NCBI RefSeq assembly: GCF_003318275.1
Contig: NZ_QOCH01000013.1
Location: forward strand, 619,152 to 683,151
Reading direction: 5' to 3'
DNA from: Marinobacter sp. F3R11
GTDB taxonomy: Bacteria > Pseudomonadota > Gammaproteobacteria > Pseudomonadales > Oleiphilaceae
Length of the DNA: 64,000 nt
Shown here: positions 9,241-17,951 of the stretch, piece after piece
Layout of the letters: each line of letters starts with the position of its first letter
How positions within the stretch are numbered: the first letter of the stretch is position 1
Notes under the pieces: model-generated
Database searches by the model: none
What the model saw: only the letters and a program-made list of their open reading frames with translations
Told to the model about the DNA's origin: nothing
Translations under genes and position numbers: made by a program

Positions 9241-10143
9241 TCAGGCACGTGCCGCATGGGCGGCTGCTTCGGATTCGGGATCGGCATCAGCCGGTATGGA
9301 ATGTCCGGCATCACTGGCAGGCTCTACTATTCTGGGCGTGCCATCTTTCTCCGGCGAGGCAGAGCCACTCCGGTTGACCAGGAAATCCACCAGATAATCC
9401 CGGGTTTTGTGGTAAGCCGGATTCTGAAAGATAGTGGCCCGGGCCCGCGGGTGTGGGATATCCACTTTCACACTCTCGGCAATTCGGGCATTGGGGCCAT
9501 TGGACATGAGGAAGATACGGTCAGAGAGCAGGATAGCTTCATCCACATCGTGGGTGATCATGAACACAGTCTGACGGGTCTCCTGCCAGATACTCACGAG
9601 TTCGTCCTGAATTACACCTCTGGTTAGCGCATCCAGTGCGCCAAACGGCTCATCAAGCAACAGCAACTCAGGCTGAGTAGCGAAAGCACGGGCGATACTG
9701 ACCCGCTGGCGCATACCTCCGGAAAGCTGGGATGGTTTACGGTTCAGAGCATGATCCAGCCCCACCATCTTCAGATAGTGTTCGCTGTGCTCTTTAACCT
9801 TTTCCCTGGACCACTCAGGCCAGCGTGCGCGCACCGCAAACACAATGTTGTTCAGCGCGGTTTTCCAGGGCAGCAGGCTGTAGTTCTGGAACACGACACC
9901 ACGCTCAAGCCCCGGACCTTTGATTTCCTTACCATTCATGACTACGTTGCCGGCGCTGGCCTCATCCAGGCCGGCCAGTACATTGAGGATGGTTGATTTG
10001 CCACAGCCTGAATGGCCGATAATGCAGACAAACTCTCCCTTATCCAGAGCAAAACGTATGTCTCCGAAGACGGTCAGGTCACCACCCTGGCCATCCGGAT
10101 ACGTTTTGGACAAGCCATCTACTTCCAGAAACGACTTACTCAT
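9241..10143 (-). CDS. cynD: Cyanate/nitrate-type ABC transporter ATP-binding protein
   Basis: A 300-residue ABC ATPase of the NrtD/TauB/SsuB group. Walker A is GHSGCGKS (residues 43-50), the signature is LSGGMRQR, and Walker B is LLLLDEPFGALD. The C-terminal part after about residue 255 is a low-complexity tail rich in Ala, Glu and Asp with no recognised domain. It lies 27 bases upstream of cynS and 42 bases downstream of the permease in the same transcript. Cyanate specificity is inferred from linkage to cynS. Nitrate, nitrite or bicarbonate uptake are alternatives within this family, but no assimilatory nitrate reductase gene is in the window. Confidence 0.88.
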   Translation of the reverse strand: MSKSFLEVDGLSKTYPDGQGGDLTVFGDIRFALDKGEFVCIIGHSGCGKSTILNVLAGLDEASAGNVVMNGKEIKGPGLERGVVFQNYSLLPWKTALNNIVFAVRARWPEWSREKVKEHSEHYLKMVGLDHALNRKPSQLSGGMRQRVSIARAFATQPELLLLDEPFGALDALTRGVIQDELVSIWQETRQTVFMITHDVDEAILLSDRIFLMSNGPNARIAESVKVDIPHPRARATIFQNPAYHKTRDYLVDFLVNRSGSASPEKDGTPRIVEPASDAGHSIPADADPESEAAAHAARA

Positions 10144-10185
10144 AACAGGTTCCTATTCGGAGGCTTGGGTCAGGCTCCTGACCAC

Positions 10186-11013
10186 TCATTCTTTGTACTC
10201 GACCAGTTTCTGGGCCTTGCCCAGAACCAGGTCCAGCAACATGCCAACGACCCCGATCATCAGTATTGAGAAGATCACACTCGCCAGATCCAGGTTGTTC
10301 CACTCATTCCACACGTAGTAACCAATCCCGGTGCCACCGACGAGCATTTCTGCCGCAACGATAACCAGCCAGGCAATACCGATGGAAATCCGCATGCCCG
10401 TCAGGATGGTCGGCGCAGCCGCTGGAAGGATGACCGTAATGGCCGTACGCAGCGGCCCTAGTTCGTGGGTGCGAGCTACATTCACCCAATCCTGCCTGAC
10501 ATTGGCGACGCCAAACGCAGTGTTAAGCAGCATGGGCCAGATGGAGCAGATAAAGATCACGAAAATGGCGGATGCATCGGAATCCTGAATAATGAACAGT
10601 GCCAGCGGCATCCAGGCCAAAGGCGATATCGGCCGCAACACCTGGATGTAAGGATTCATGGCTTTGTACATCAGCGGCGACATACCAATCAGAAAGCCCA
10701 GCGGCAAAGCAATAACCATGGCGGCGAGATAACCCGCGAGAACCCGGTATACCGAATAGGCCAACTGAATGCCGATACCTTTATCATTGGCACCCGCGTC
10801 ATAGAAGGGATCAGACAGCTCGGCCCATGCCAGTTTGATCACGGCCGAAGGTGGCGGCACCCGCGATTCCTGCTCGGCACCCCCCATGAGCATTTCGTAT
10901 TCAGTCAGTCCGGTCTGGGCGTCCGGGGGCTGAGTTGCCATTTCCCAGAGCCCCAGAGCCAGAATCAGGAACGACACCGACAGCAGCGCTGCCCGAACGT
11001 TCAGAGACGCCAT
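10186..11013 (-). CDS. cynB: Cyanate/nitrate-type ABC transporter permease
   Basis: A 275-residue inner-membrane permease of the NrtB/TauC/SsuC group. It has an N-terminal membrane anchor, about six helices and the EAA loop around NVARTHELGPLRTAITVILP. The C-terminal region carries GGTGIGYYVWNEWNNLDL, typical of nitrate/cyanate permeases. Its ATG at 11013 is separated by two bases from the stop codon of the binding-protein gene, so translation is probably coupled. Identity as permease is firm; cyanate specificity is from context. Confidence 0.88.
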   Translation of the reverse strand: MASLNVRAALLSVSFLILALGLWEMATQPPDAQTGLTEYEMLMGGAEQESRVPPPSAVIKLAWAELSDPFYDAGANDKGIGIQLAYSVYRVLAGYLAAMVIALPLGFLIGMSPLMYKAMNPYIQVLRPISPLAWMPLALFIIQDSDASAIFVIFICSIWPMLLNTAFGVANVRQDWVNVARTHELGPLRTAITVILPAAAPTILTGMRISIGIAWLVIVAAEMLVGGTGIGYYVWNEWNNLDLASVIFSILMIGVVGMLLDLVLGKAQKLVEYKE

Positions 11014-11015
11014 GC

Positions 11016-12440
11016 TTACGCCCTCCCGATGTCAAAGCTGCGCGCATACTCGTCGGCATGATCTGAATCGAAGGTTTTTCCCATAATGATGTGAGTTTTA
11101 TAGGTCTTGTCCGGCACGGTGTAACCCAGCTCTTTCATAATTTTGCCGGTCTCGCCTGCCAGGTAGACCTGTTCTGCAATACCCTTGTAGTCCACGTCAC
11201 CCTCGATATAGCCCCAGCGTTTCATCTGGGTCAGAATCCAGACACCCATGGAGTGCCAGGGGAATGGATCGAAGTCGATGCGGTCTGGCACATTTTTAAT
11301 CTCACCAAGTCCGTCAGCGTAATAGCCTGTCAGCACCTGCTGAATAACCGGTACTGGCTGGTTCAGGTAGTTCTTGGGCGCAATGGCTTCGGAGATTTCC
11401 TTACGGTTTTCAGGATTATTGGAGTACTGGGTTGCATCAATAATCGCCCTTAGCAGGGCTCCGTAAGTATTGGGGTTCTGGGTAGCAAACTGCTGACTGC
11501 AGGCAAAGGCACAACACGGATGGCCGTCCCAGATATCTTTGGTGAGCATGTGAATGAACCCGACTTTTTCCCAGACTGCACGCTGGTTGAACGGATCTGG
11601 AGACAAGTAGCCATCCAGGTTACCGGCGCGCAGATTGGCGACCATCTCGGGTGGCGAAACCACACGGATCTGCACGTCTTTGTCTGGATCAACGCCATTT
11701 TCAGCGAGGTAGTAGCGCAGCAGAAAATTGTGCATGGAGTATTCGAACGGCACACCGAACTTGAAGCCTTTCCACTGTTTCGGGTCACGCTTGTCCTTGT
11801 GATCAACGTGCAGAACTATAGCTTGGCCATTGATATTCTCGACAGCCGGCATAATGTAGGGTTCCGGCGTGGAGCCTGCGCCTACTGTCATGGCCAGAGG
11901 CATGGGCGTAAGCATGTGAGAGGCGTCGTACTCGCCGGCCAGGGACTTGTCCCGTGCCACCGCCCAGCCGGCGGTTTTGGTTACGGTCACATCAAGCCCG
12001 TAACGCTCATAGAAACCCATGGGATGCGCCATGATGATCGGCGTAGCACAGGTTATCGGCACAAAGCCTACGTTCAGTTTGGTTTTCTCCAGCTTTCCAA
12101 GAGATTCCTTTACAGCTGCCTTGGCTTTCTCAAAGGGAAACACACTGCCAAGCAAAGCAGCTGCAGTGCCGGCTCCCATCATTTTCATGAAACTCCGGCG
12201 ACTGTGGTCGTTGTGGGCAAACACCGACCGCACCACAGCACTTTCAATAGCCCGGTCCATCATGGCTTCTGCGTCCATCTCACTTTGAGATACGGAGATT
12301 TCCTGACCGGGAGGTTTCGGCAAATCCAGTGAAATCGACGGCATTTCCTGCCCATGCTTGCATTCCGGGCAACCGCAGTTTTTTGCGTGAATCAGAGACT
12401 GATCACCGTCAAACGGATTGCCAAGGCTTTTCGTGGTCAT
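11016..12440 (-). CDS. cynA: NrtA-family substrate-binding protein with long Tat leader
   Basis: A 474-residue periplasmic binding protein of the CmpA/NrtA family. The binding domain begins around residue 117 (KLNVGFVPITCATPIIMAHP) and includes GYLSPDPFNQRAV and HPCCAFACS. The twin-arginine motif RRSFMKM lies unusually deep, at residues 81-87, followed by a hydrophobic helix and a likely cut near AKA. The 80 residues before it contain a Cys-rich motif, NCGCPECKHG (residues 21-30), and an acidic helix. The early start is supported by GGGAGAG six bases before ATG 12440, whereas Met55 and Met60 lack good ribosome sites. First gene of the cyanate operon, driven by the sigma54-type promoter at 12558-12574. 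Confidence 0.9.
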   Translation of the reverse strand: MTTKSLGNPFDGDQSLIHAKNCGCPECKHGQEMPSISLDLPKPPGQEISVSQSEMDAEAMMDRAIESAVVRSVFAHNDHSRRSFMKMMGAGTAAALLGSVFPFEKAKAAVKESLGKLEKTKLNVGFVPITCATPIIMAHPMGFYERYGLDVTVTKTAGWAVARDKSLAGEYDASHMLTPMPLAMTVGAGSTPEPYIMPAVENINGQAIVLHVDHKDKRDPKQWKGFKFGVPFEYSMHNFLLRYYLAENGVDPDKDVQIRVVSPPEMVANLRAGNLDGYLSPDPFNQRAVWEKVGFIHMLTKDIWDGHPCCAFACSQQFATQNPNTYGALLRAIIDATQYSNNPENRKEISEAIAPKNYLNQPVPVIQQVLTGYYADGLGEIKNVPDRIDFDPFPWHSMGVWILTQMKRWGYIEGDVDYKGIAEQVYLAGETGKIMKELGYTVPDKTYKTHIIMGKTFDSDHADEYARSFDIGRA

Positions 12441-12557
12441 GTGGCACTCTCCCTACTCTCAGATTGTGTTTGCACTCATGCAGTGCAGATAAAGAAGCGA
12501 TTCCGGCCTGGAAACTGAAAAATGTTCAGGCCACTTGCCTGTTCTGGAAAGAGGTAG

Positions 12558-12574
12558 TGCAGAGGCTGTGCCAA
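12558..12574 (-). promoter_or_regulatory. Sigma54 promoter of the cyn operon
   Basis: Read on the minus strand the bases are TTGGCACAGCCTCTGCA: a perfect TTGGCAC -24 box, then GC of the -12 box after exactly ten bases (GG-N10-GC). The start point would fall near 12547, giving a leader of roughly 105 bases to cynA. It lies about 100 bases from the triple palindrome, the usual distance for activator contact through DNA looping. Strength of match and matching activator gene make this a firm prediction. Confidence 0.85.
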
Positions 12575-12642
12575 CTCCAAAAATAAATACATCCATTTGT
12601 TTTTATTGATTTTTTAAGTTACAAGCAGGACTATCAGAAACT

Positions 12643-12694
12643 ACGATATTTCGTGATTTACGATTTTTCGTAATGCTGACCACGATTTTTCGTA
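12643..12694. promoter_or_regulatory. Three activator sites ACGA-N4-TCGT
   Basis: Three near-identical 12-base palindromes: 12643-12654 (ACGATATTTCGT), 12660-12671 and 12682-12693 (both ACGATTTTTCGT). Sites two and three extend outward with a further A or T-A pair. Centres are 17 and 22 bases apart. They lie at about -101, -118 and -140 from the predicted cyn start and at about -74, -57 and -35 from the regulator's own start. They are probably the enhancer bound by the adjacent NtrC-family protein (inference from position and symmetry). Confidence 0.75.
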
Positions 12695-12695
12695 G

Positions 12696-12712
12696 TTGGC
12701 ACAGGGTTTGTT
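12696..12712 (+). promoter_or_regulatory. Sigma54-like promoter of the regulator gene
   Basis: TTGGCAC followed by AGGGTTTGTT places GG at 12698-12699 and GT at 12710-12711 with ten bases between. The -24 box is perfect, but the -12 box has GT instead of GC. The third activator palindrome ends two bases before it, so the same protein could either activate or block its own gene. The predicted start near 12722 leaves about 23 bases before ATG 12745. Confidence 0.6.
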
Positions 12713-12744
12713 TGATCGTTCCCGGGATAACACAGGACAAGCCC

Positions 12745-14670
12745 ATGAACACTGAGACCGCTACTCCAGCCATTGAGTGGATTGACCATCTTCCCGAAGC
12801 CGCCTTACTGGTCGATGCCGGACAGGACCTGATTCTTGCCGCCAACAGTGCCATGGCCAGAATGACCGGAATGGACAGGCAATCCCTGACCGGCACCCCA
12901 TGCACCAACCTGTTCACAGATCAGCGTCCCCAACTGATTGCCTTCACAGAAGAAACTTTGTTCAGAGGTCAGGGGTGGAGCAGAGACTTCATGCTCAAGC
13001 CCGGAGGCGGCCAGACGGTGGAGCTGGAAATATCCTCATCCCGAGCCGGCGAGGCGGGCTCCCAGAGCGTGCTGTTGCTACTCAGAGACAGGCGACAACT
13101 GCGCACGCTGAGGGAACGACACGAGGCCAACCACTACCACCGGGGCGGATTACTGGAATGGCGACGCGTGGAAGAGCTGTTCAAGGATATGGAGCGGGAA
13201 AACCAACTGATACTCCACGCTGTCGGAGAGGGCATATACGGTGTTGACGTAGAAGGACGAACTACTTTCGCTAACCCGGCGGCAGAGCGCATGCTCGGAT
13301 GGCGTATTGATGAACTGATGGGCAGGGTAATTCACCGGGTGATGCACCATTCACACGAGGATGGCTCTCTCTACCCCCTGAAAGAGTGCCCTATTTACGC
13401 AGCATTCCGGGACGTAAGCGTTAAACGGGTGGGCGAAGACTGGTTCTGGCGTAAAGACGGCACAGGCTTTCCCGTGGAGTACACAAGCACACCCATTCTG
13501 GACAATGGCCATCCGGTAGGTGCTGTGGTGGTCTTCCGGGATATAACACCTCGCCTGCAGGCACAAAAGGAATTGCAGAAGGCTCTGGAAGAGGTTGAAA
13601 ACCTCAAGCACAGACTGGAAATGGAAAACGCGTATCTGCAGGAAGAAATCAGCGCTGAGTATCACTTCCATGAAATCTTCGGCCAGAGTGAAGCTATCAA
13701 GAGCATCGTCCGTAGAATAGGTATGGTTGCACCTACCGATGCCAACGTACTGATCACCGGAGAATCCGGCACCGGCAAGGAACTGATCGCCCGAGCTATC
13801 CACCAGTCCAGCACACGCAGGGACAGACCTTTAATACGGGTAAATTGCGCAGCTATTCCGAAAGATCTGTTCGAGAGTGAATTTTTCGGTCATATCAAAG
13901 GCGCTTTCACCGGCGCAATCAGTGATCGTGTCGGCCGGTTTGAACTGGCCGACGGCGGCACACTTTTTCTGGATGAAGTAGGCGAAATTCCTCTGGAACT
14001 CCAGGGCAAGCTTCTGCGGGTACTGCAAGATCAGCAATTCGAGCGCGTTGGAGAGAACCGTACCAGAGCGGTAGACGTCCGGGTTATAGCAGCCACCAAC
14101 CGGGAGCTGAAAGCTGAAGTGCAGGCAAAAACCTTCCGGGAGGACCTCTACTTCCGCCTTAATGTCTTCCCTATCGAATCTGTGCCACTCCGGCGGCGCA
14201 CGGAAGACATTCCCATTCTCGCCCAGGAATTCCTGAACCGCGCTTGCAGGAAATTCAACCGGCCACCTCTTGTTTTAAGAGAACGTGAGGCTGAAACCCT
14301 GAAGGCCTACCAATGGCCGGGTAACGTTCGGGAGCTGGAGAATGTTATCGAACGCCAGGTCATTACTTTCGACGGCAGCTTCGACCTGGATATACTAGGG
14401 ACAGATTCACGAACGAGGCCTTCCGGCCAACAACACCCACCGGCGCGCCACGATAGCGGCGAACTGATGACAGAGACCGAATTCCGGGCACTGGAGAAAC
14501 GGAACCTGATCAAGGCACTCAGAATAAGTGAAGGGCGGATTTTCGGAGACGATGGCGCGGCAATGCTTCTTCAGATCAAGCCAACCACTCTGACTTCACG
14601 ACTGAAGAAGCTCGGGGTTGATGCCAGGCAATACCGCACCCACCCCGACCAGGATTCAGCATCCGTTTAA
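12745..14670 (+). CDS. Sigma54-dependent PAS-AAA+-Fis activator of cyanate genes
   Basis: A 641-residue NtrC-family activator without a receiver domain. A first PAS-like region covers about residues 12-115, and a second PAS about 150-268 with the motif [14 protein letters not shown] coiled linker (270-305) and the AAA+ domain (about 308-540) follow. The AAA+ domain has Walker A GESGTGKE (339-346), the sigma54-contacting loop GAFTGA, and LFLDEVGE as Walker B. A Fis-type helix-turn-helix lies near 595-635. The frame extends to 12673, but ATG 12745 is preferred: AGGA lies upstream and the predicted promoter would otherwise fall inside the coding region. It faces the cyn operon across two sigma54-type promoters, so it is the likely cyanate or nitrogen-state sensor; the ligand is unknown. 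Confidence 0.9.
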   Translation: MNTETATPAIEWIDHLPEAALLVDAGQDLILAANSAMARMTGMDRQSLTGTPCTNLFTDQRPQLIAFTEETLFRGQGWSRDFMLKPGGGQTVELEISSSRAGEAGSQSVLLLLRDRRQLRTLRERHEANHYHRGGLLEWRRVEELFKDMERENQLILHAVGEGIYGVDVEGRTTFANPAAERMLGWRIDELMGRVIHRVMHHSHEDGSLYPLKECPIYAAFRDVSVKRVGEDWFWRKDGTGFPVEYTSTPILDNGHPVGAVVVFRDITPRLQAQKELQKALEEVENLKHRLEMENAYLQEEISAEYHFHEIFGQSEAIKSIVRRIGMVAPTDANVLITGESGTGKELIARAIHQSSTRRDRPLIRVNCAAIPKDLFESEFFGHIKGAFTGAISDRVGRFELADGGTLFLDEVGEIPLELQGKLLRVLQDQQFERVGENRTRAVDVRVIAATNRELKAEVQAKTFREDLYFRLNVFPIESVPLRRRTEDIPILAQEFLNRACRKFNRPPLVLREREAETLKAYQWPGNVRELENVIERQVITFDGSFDLDILGTDSRTRPSGQQHPPARHDSGELMTETEFRALEKRNLIKALRISEGRIFGDDGAAMLLQIKPTTLTSRLKKLGVDARQYRTHPDQDSASV

Positions 14671-14704
14671 ACAACACGGATAACCTTGTCTGGCACGCAG
14701 AAAA

Positions 14705-15892
14705 TCAGACCAGCTCAATAGCTACGGCCGTTGCCTCTCCGCCACCAATACAAAGGGAAGCCACGCCTCGCTTCAGGCCTTTCTGCTTCAACGCATTAAT
14801 GAGTGTGACCAGGATACGCGATCCGGAAGAACCGATAGGGTGGCCGAGCGCGCAGGCGCCACCGTATACATTAACCTTTTCAGCCGGAAGACTGAGCTCA
14901 TTGATCGCCAGCAGGCTGACAACTGCAAAGGCCTCGTTGATCTCGAACAGATCCACATCGTCTTTGGTCCAGCCTGCCTTTTCCAGCACCTTTTCTATCG
15001 CGCCGATGGGAGCCAGTGTAAACTCCGCCGGCAAGCGGGCGTGTGTCGCATGCGCCACAATACGGGCCTGAGGCGTCAGGCCTCGGGCTTTGGCTTCGGC
15101 CGCAGAAGCCAGTACCAGAGCTGAGGCTCCGTCACTGATGGAGCTTGAGTTGGCTGCGGTTACCGTTCCTTCTTTAGCAAAAGCAGGTTTGAGCGTAGGG
15201 ATTTTTTCCGGCCTTGCCTTACCCGGCTGTTCATCGGTATCGACCAAAGTTTCACCACCACGCCCAGCCACGGAGACTGGTGAAATTTCGGGCTTGAACC
15301 AGCCATTTTCTATCGCTGCCAGAGCTTTGTTCAGGGAGCCAATGGCAAACTCGTCCATCGCTTCCCGGGTGATTTTGTAGTCATCAGCCGAACGTTGTGC
15401 GAACACGCCCATCAAGCCGCCTTCGTAGGCATCTTCAAGGCCATCAAGGAACATACTGTCCATCACCTGACCATGGCCCATACGCATGCCGCCACGAGCC
15501 TTTGGCAACAGGTAAGGCGCCTGGCTCATATTTTCCATACCTCCGGCAACCATGATGCTATTGGTGCCCGCCTTGATCTGGTCATGAGCCAGCATCACTG
15601 CCTGCATACCTGAGCCACACATCTTGTTCACCGTAGTACATCCGGAGCTGTCGGGAATGCCTGCAGCGCGGGATGCCTGGCGGGCAGGAGCCTGCCCCAG
15701 TCCACCCGGCAACACACAACCCATAATCACTTCCTGAATGTCCGCAGGCTTAAGCCCACTGCGCTCTATCGCAGCCTTGATGGAAGATGCAGCCAGTTCA
15801 GGAGAACGCACAGAACTCAGGGCACCCATCATGGCACCCATGGGTGTCCGGGCAGATCCAGCAATTACAACGCTGTTGTCACTCATACTCAA
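14705..15892 (-). CDS. Acetyl-CoA acetyltransferase (thiolase), copy 1
   Basis: A 395-residue thiolase that cleaves 3-oxoacyl-CoA with CoA, or runs in reverse on acetyl-CoA. The nucleophile is Cys92 in KMCGSGMQAV. The other catalytic motifs are present: NEAF, GHPIGSSG and the C-terminal CIGGG with the second cysteine. Length is normal for biosynthetic/degradative thiolases of the AtoB/PhaA group. It ends an operon with an HSD17B10-like dehydrogenase and an acyl-CoA dehydrogenase under a LiuR-type site. 2-Methylacetoacetyl-CoA thiolase of isoleucine breakdown is therefore a good guess, with acetoacetyl-CoA thiolase as the alternative. It is convergent with the regulator gene, 34 bases apart, without a clear terminator. 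Confidence 0.92.
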   Translation of the reverse strand: MSMSDNSVVIAGSARTPMGAMMGALSSVRSPELAASSIKAAIERSGLKPADIQEVIMGCVLPGGLGQAPARQASRAAGIPDSSGCTTVNKMCGSGMQAVMLAHDQIKAGTNSIMVAGGMENMSQAPYLLPKARGGMRMGHGQVMDSMFLDGLEDAYEGGLMGVFAQRSADDYKITREAMDEFAIGSLNKALAAIENGWFKPEISPVSVAGRGGETLVDTDEQPGKARPEKIPTLKPAFAKEGTVTAANSSSISDGASALVLASAAEAKARGLTPQARIVAHATHARLPAEFTLAPIGAIEKVLEKAGWTKDDVDLFEINEAFAVVSLLAINELSLPAEKVNVYGGACALGHPIGSSGSRILVTLINALKQKGLKRGVASLCIGGGEATAVAIELV

Positions 15893-15904
15893 ACCTCAAT
15901 AATG

Positions 15905-17056
15905 TCAGGCTCTGCCCAGAACAGAGCGGGCAATAATTTCTTTCATGACCTCGGATGTACCGCCATAGATTCGCTGAACCCGGGCATCGGTAAATGCACG
16001 GGATATGGGGTACTCAGTGGTGTAACCATAACCACCAAACAGTTGCAGGCATCCATCTGCCACACGGCACTGCATTTCAGTAGCGCTGTACTTCGCCATC
16101 GACGCTGTCGCTGCATCCAGTTCACCAGCTTCATACTGGTTGATACACTGGCTGACAAAGGCCTTGTTGACCTGGTAGTCGGTTTCCATACGGGCAATTT
16201 CAAACCGGGTGTTCTGTATCTGAGCCAGCTTCTGGCCGAACAGGACCCGCTCCTGGCTGTACGCTATGGTCAGATCCAGTGCGCCCCTGGCTGCTGCGAC
16301 ACCCAGGGCCCCGATAACCAGGCGCTCACGCGGCAATTCCTGCATAAGGTAGGCGAAGCCTTTGCCTTCCTCACCAACAAGTGCCGATGCAGGTACACGC
16401 ATGTCCGAAAAGAACAGCTCAGAGGTATCGCCACTGTGCTGCCCTATTTTGTCCAGGTTCCGCCCTTTGCTGTAACCCGGCAGACTGGTGTCCACCAGAA
16501 ACAGGCTGATGCCTTTTGCTCCGGCTGAAGGGTCGGTTTTGGCGGCAACAATCACCATATCGGCATGCTGGCCATTGGTGATAAAGGTTTTAGAACCGTT
16601 CAGGATATAGTCGTCGCCATCACGCACGGCGCTGGTGCGCATTGCCTGCAAATCACTACCGGCACCCGGCTCGGTCATCGCGATGGCACCGACCACCTCG
16701 CCAGATACCATTTTCGGCAGCCATTGCTGCTTCTGGGCTTCGTTACCCAGATGGCTGATATAGGGAGCAACAATGTCCGAATGCACCATCACATTGGTTG
16801 AAAGCGCACCAAACCCCATACGAGCCAGCTCCTCTCCGACAACCACAGAGTACTGGAAGGGTGCGCCACACCCACCGCAATCTTCCGGTATGTCCACGCA
16901 CAACATGCCGGCATCACCGAGTGTGTTCCAGAGCTCACGCGGTACGAGACCAAACTTCTCCCAGGTCTCATAATGCGGTGCAACTTCCGTTTCCAGAGCC
17001 TTGATGACAGACTCCCGGAACAGCGAAAGTTCTTCCTGATCTATAGTGCTGGTCAT
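15905..17056 (-). CDS. Acyl-CoA dehydrogenase, long-chain/isovaleryl-type active site, copy 1
   Basis: A 383-residue FAD enzyme that makes 2-enoyl-CoA and passes electrons to ETF. Start ATG 17056 is chosen because GGAGAG lies upstream; the longer frame adds five residues. Signatures include AMTEPGAGSD (flavin/substrate) and GGYGYTTEYPISR. The catalytic base is Glu244 in LPRERL, while the usual Glu site near the C-terminus reads YGGTSE. That arrangement is known from long-chain and isovaleryl-CoA dehydrogenases. It lies 12 bases upstream of the thiolase and downstream of the HSD17B10-like gene, which fits 2-methylbutyryl-CoA oxidation in isoleucine breakdown (inference). Confidence 0.9.
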   Translation of the reverse strand: MTSTIDQEELSLFRESVIKALETEVAPHYETWEKFGLVPRELWNTLGDAGMLCVDIPEDCGGCGAPFQYSVVVGEELARMGFGALSTNVMVHSDIVAPYISHLGNEAQKQQWLPKMVSGEVVGAIAMTEPGAGSDLQAMRTSAVRDGDDYILNGSKTFITNGQHADMVIVAAKTDPSAGAKGISLFLVDTSLPGYSKGRNLDKIGQHSGDTSELFFSDMRVPASALVGEEGKGFAYLMQELPRERLVIGALGVAAARGALDLTIAYSQERVLFGQKLAQIQNTRFEIARMETDYQVNKAFVSQCINQYEAGELDAATASMAKYSATEMQCRVADGCLQLFGGYGYTTEYPISRAFTDARVQRIYGGTSEVMKEIIARSVLGRA

Positions 17057-17081
17057 TGCGCTCTCCTGCATGTCCCCGGGT

Positions 17082-17843
17082 TCATTTAGGCGCCATACGC
17101 AGGGCGCAGTCCAGCCGGATAGTTTCTCCGTTCAGGACGGGGTTTCGCACCATCTGATCCACCATCATGCCAAACTCTTCTGGCTTGCCCAGGCGTTTGG
17201 GGAATGGCAGTGTGGCGGCGAGGCTGTCCTGCACTTCCTGAGGCATACCGGACATCATTGGTGTCATGAACAGGCCAGGCGCAATGGTGTTTACCCGAAT
17301 ACCTTCGCGAGCCAGTTCCCGGGCCGACTGTATGGTAAGAGCAACCACACCGCCCTTGGACGAGCTGTATGCCGCCTGCCCGATTTGTCCTTCATATGCC
17401 GCTACCGAAGCCGTGTTGATTACAACTCCGCGTTCACCGTCCGCATTGGGTTCACGCTGTGCCATCTCGGCAGCTGCAAGCCTCAGAATATTGAAGGTTC
17501 CGATCAGGTTGACCTGAATTACCTTGCTAAAGCTCTCCAGCGGCATAACACCATCACGGCCGAGAATTTTGGCTGCCGGACCAATGCCCGCGCAGTTAAC
17601 AGCAATGCCGCAAAGGCCATGGGCATTACTGGCCGCTGCCAGTGCGGCTTCCGCACTTTCAGACGAGCTCACATCACAGTGTACGAAGATGCCACCAATA
17701 TCCGCTGCCACCTTCTCGCCCTGCTCTTTTTGCAGATCAAGGATGGCAACTTTGCAACCAGCTGCAGCCAGTGCCCGGGCTGCGCCTTCACCAAGCCCGG
17801 ATGCACCACCCGTTACAATGGCCGGTACGTTTTTGAACTCCAT
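17082..17843 (-). CDS. HSD17B10-like 3-hydroxyacyl-CoA dehydrogenase (SDR)
   Basis: A 253-residue short-chain dehydrogenase. NAD motif TGGASGLG (11-18); catalytic Ser146, Tyr159 and Lys163 within [11 protein letters not shown] and AAYSSSKGG. The segments [30 protein letters not shown] and [14 protein letters not shown] closely match human HSD17B10. That enzyme oxidises 2-methyl-3-hydroxybutyryl-CoA in isoleucine breakdown and other 3-hydroxyacyl-CoAs. First gene of the SDR-dehydrogenase-thiolase operon; the LiuR-type palindrome lies 52 bases upstream. No separate enoyl-CoA hydratase accompanies it, so LiuC or an unlinked crotonase must serve. Confidence 0.93.
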   Translation of the reverse strand: MEFKNVPAIVTGGASGLGEGAARALAAAGCKVAILDLQKEQGEKVAADIGGIFVHCDVSSSESAEAALAAASNAHGLCGIAVNCAGIGPAAKILGRDGVMPLESFSKVIQVNLIGTFNILRLAAAEMAQREPNADGERGVVINTASVAAYEGQIGQAAYSSSKGGVVALTIQSARELAREGIRVNTIAPGLFMTPMMSGMPQEVQDSLAATLPFPKRLGKPEEFGMMVDQMVRNPVLNGETIRLDCALRMAPK

Positions 17844-17894
17844 CGTCTTTACCTCACATGATCCAGATCGACTGGATGGGAAAACAGATTAATC

Positions 17895-17910
17895 TTTACG
17901 TTAACGTAAA
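17895..17910. promoter_or_regulatory. LiuR-type operator upstream of the SDR operon
   Basis: TTTACGTTAACGTAAA is a perfect 16-base palindrome located 52 bases before the SDR start on the minus strand. It matches the LiuR consensus described for gammaproteobacteria (roughly TTKACGTTWACGTMAA) and the copy next to liuR at 23367. Confidence 0.85.
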
Positions 17911-17951
17911 CTTTACCCAATCCAGCCTGAAAAAGAAATCAGTCTGTCAGC

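Noticed and set aside
12643..12694. CRISPR-like array from the three repeats
   Set aside because: Repeats are 12-base palindromes with spacers of only 5 and 10 bases, which fits protein-binding sites and not CRISPR.
12673..12744. Upstream extension of the sigma54 activator by 24 residues
   Set aside because: It would place the predicted promoter within the coding sequence and has a poorer ribosome site than ATG 12745.
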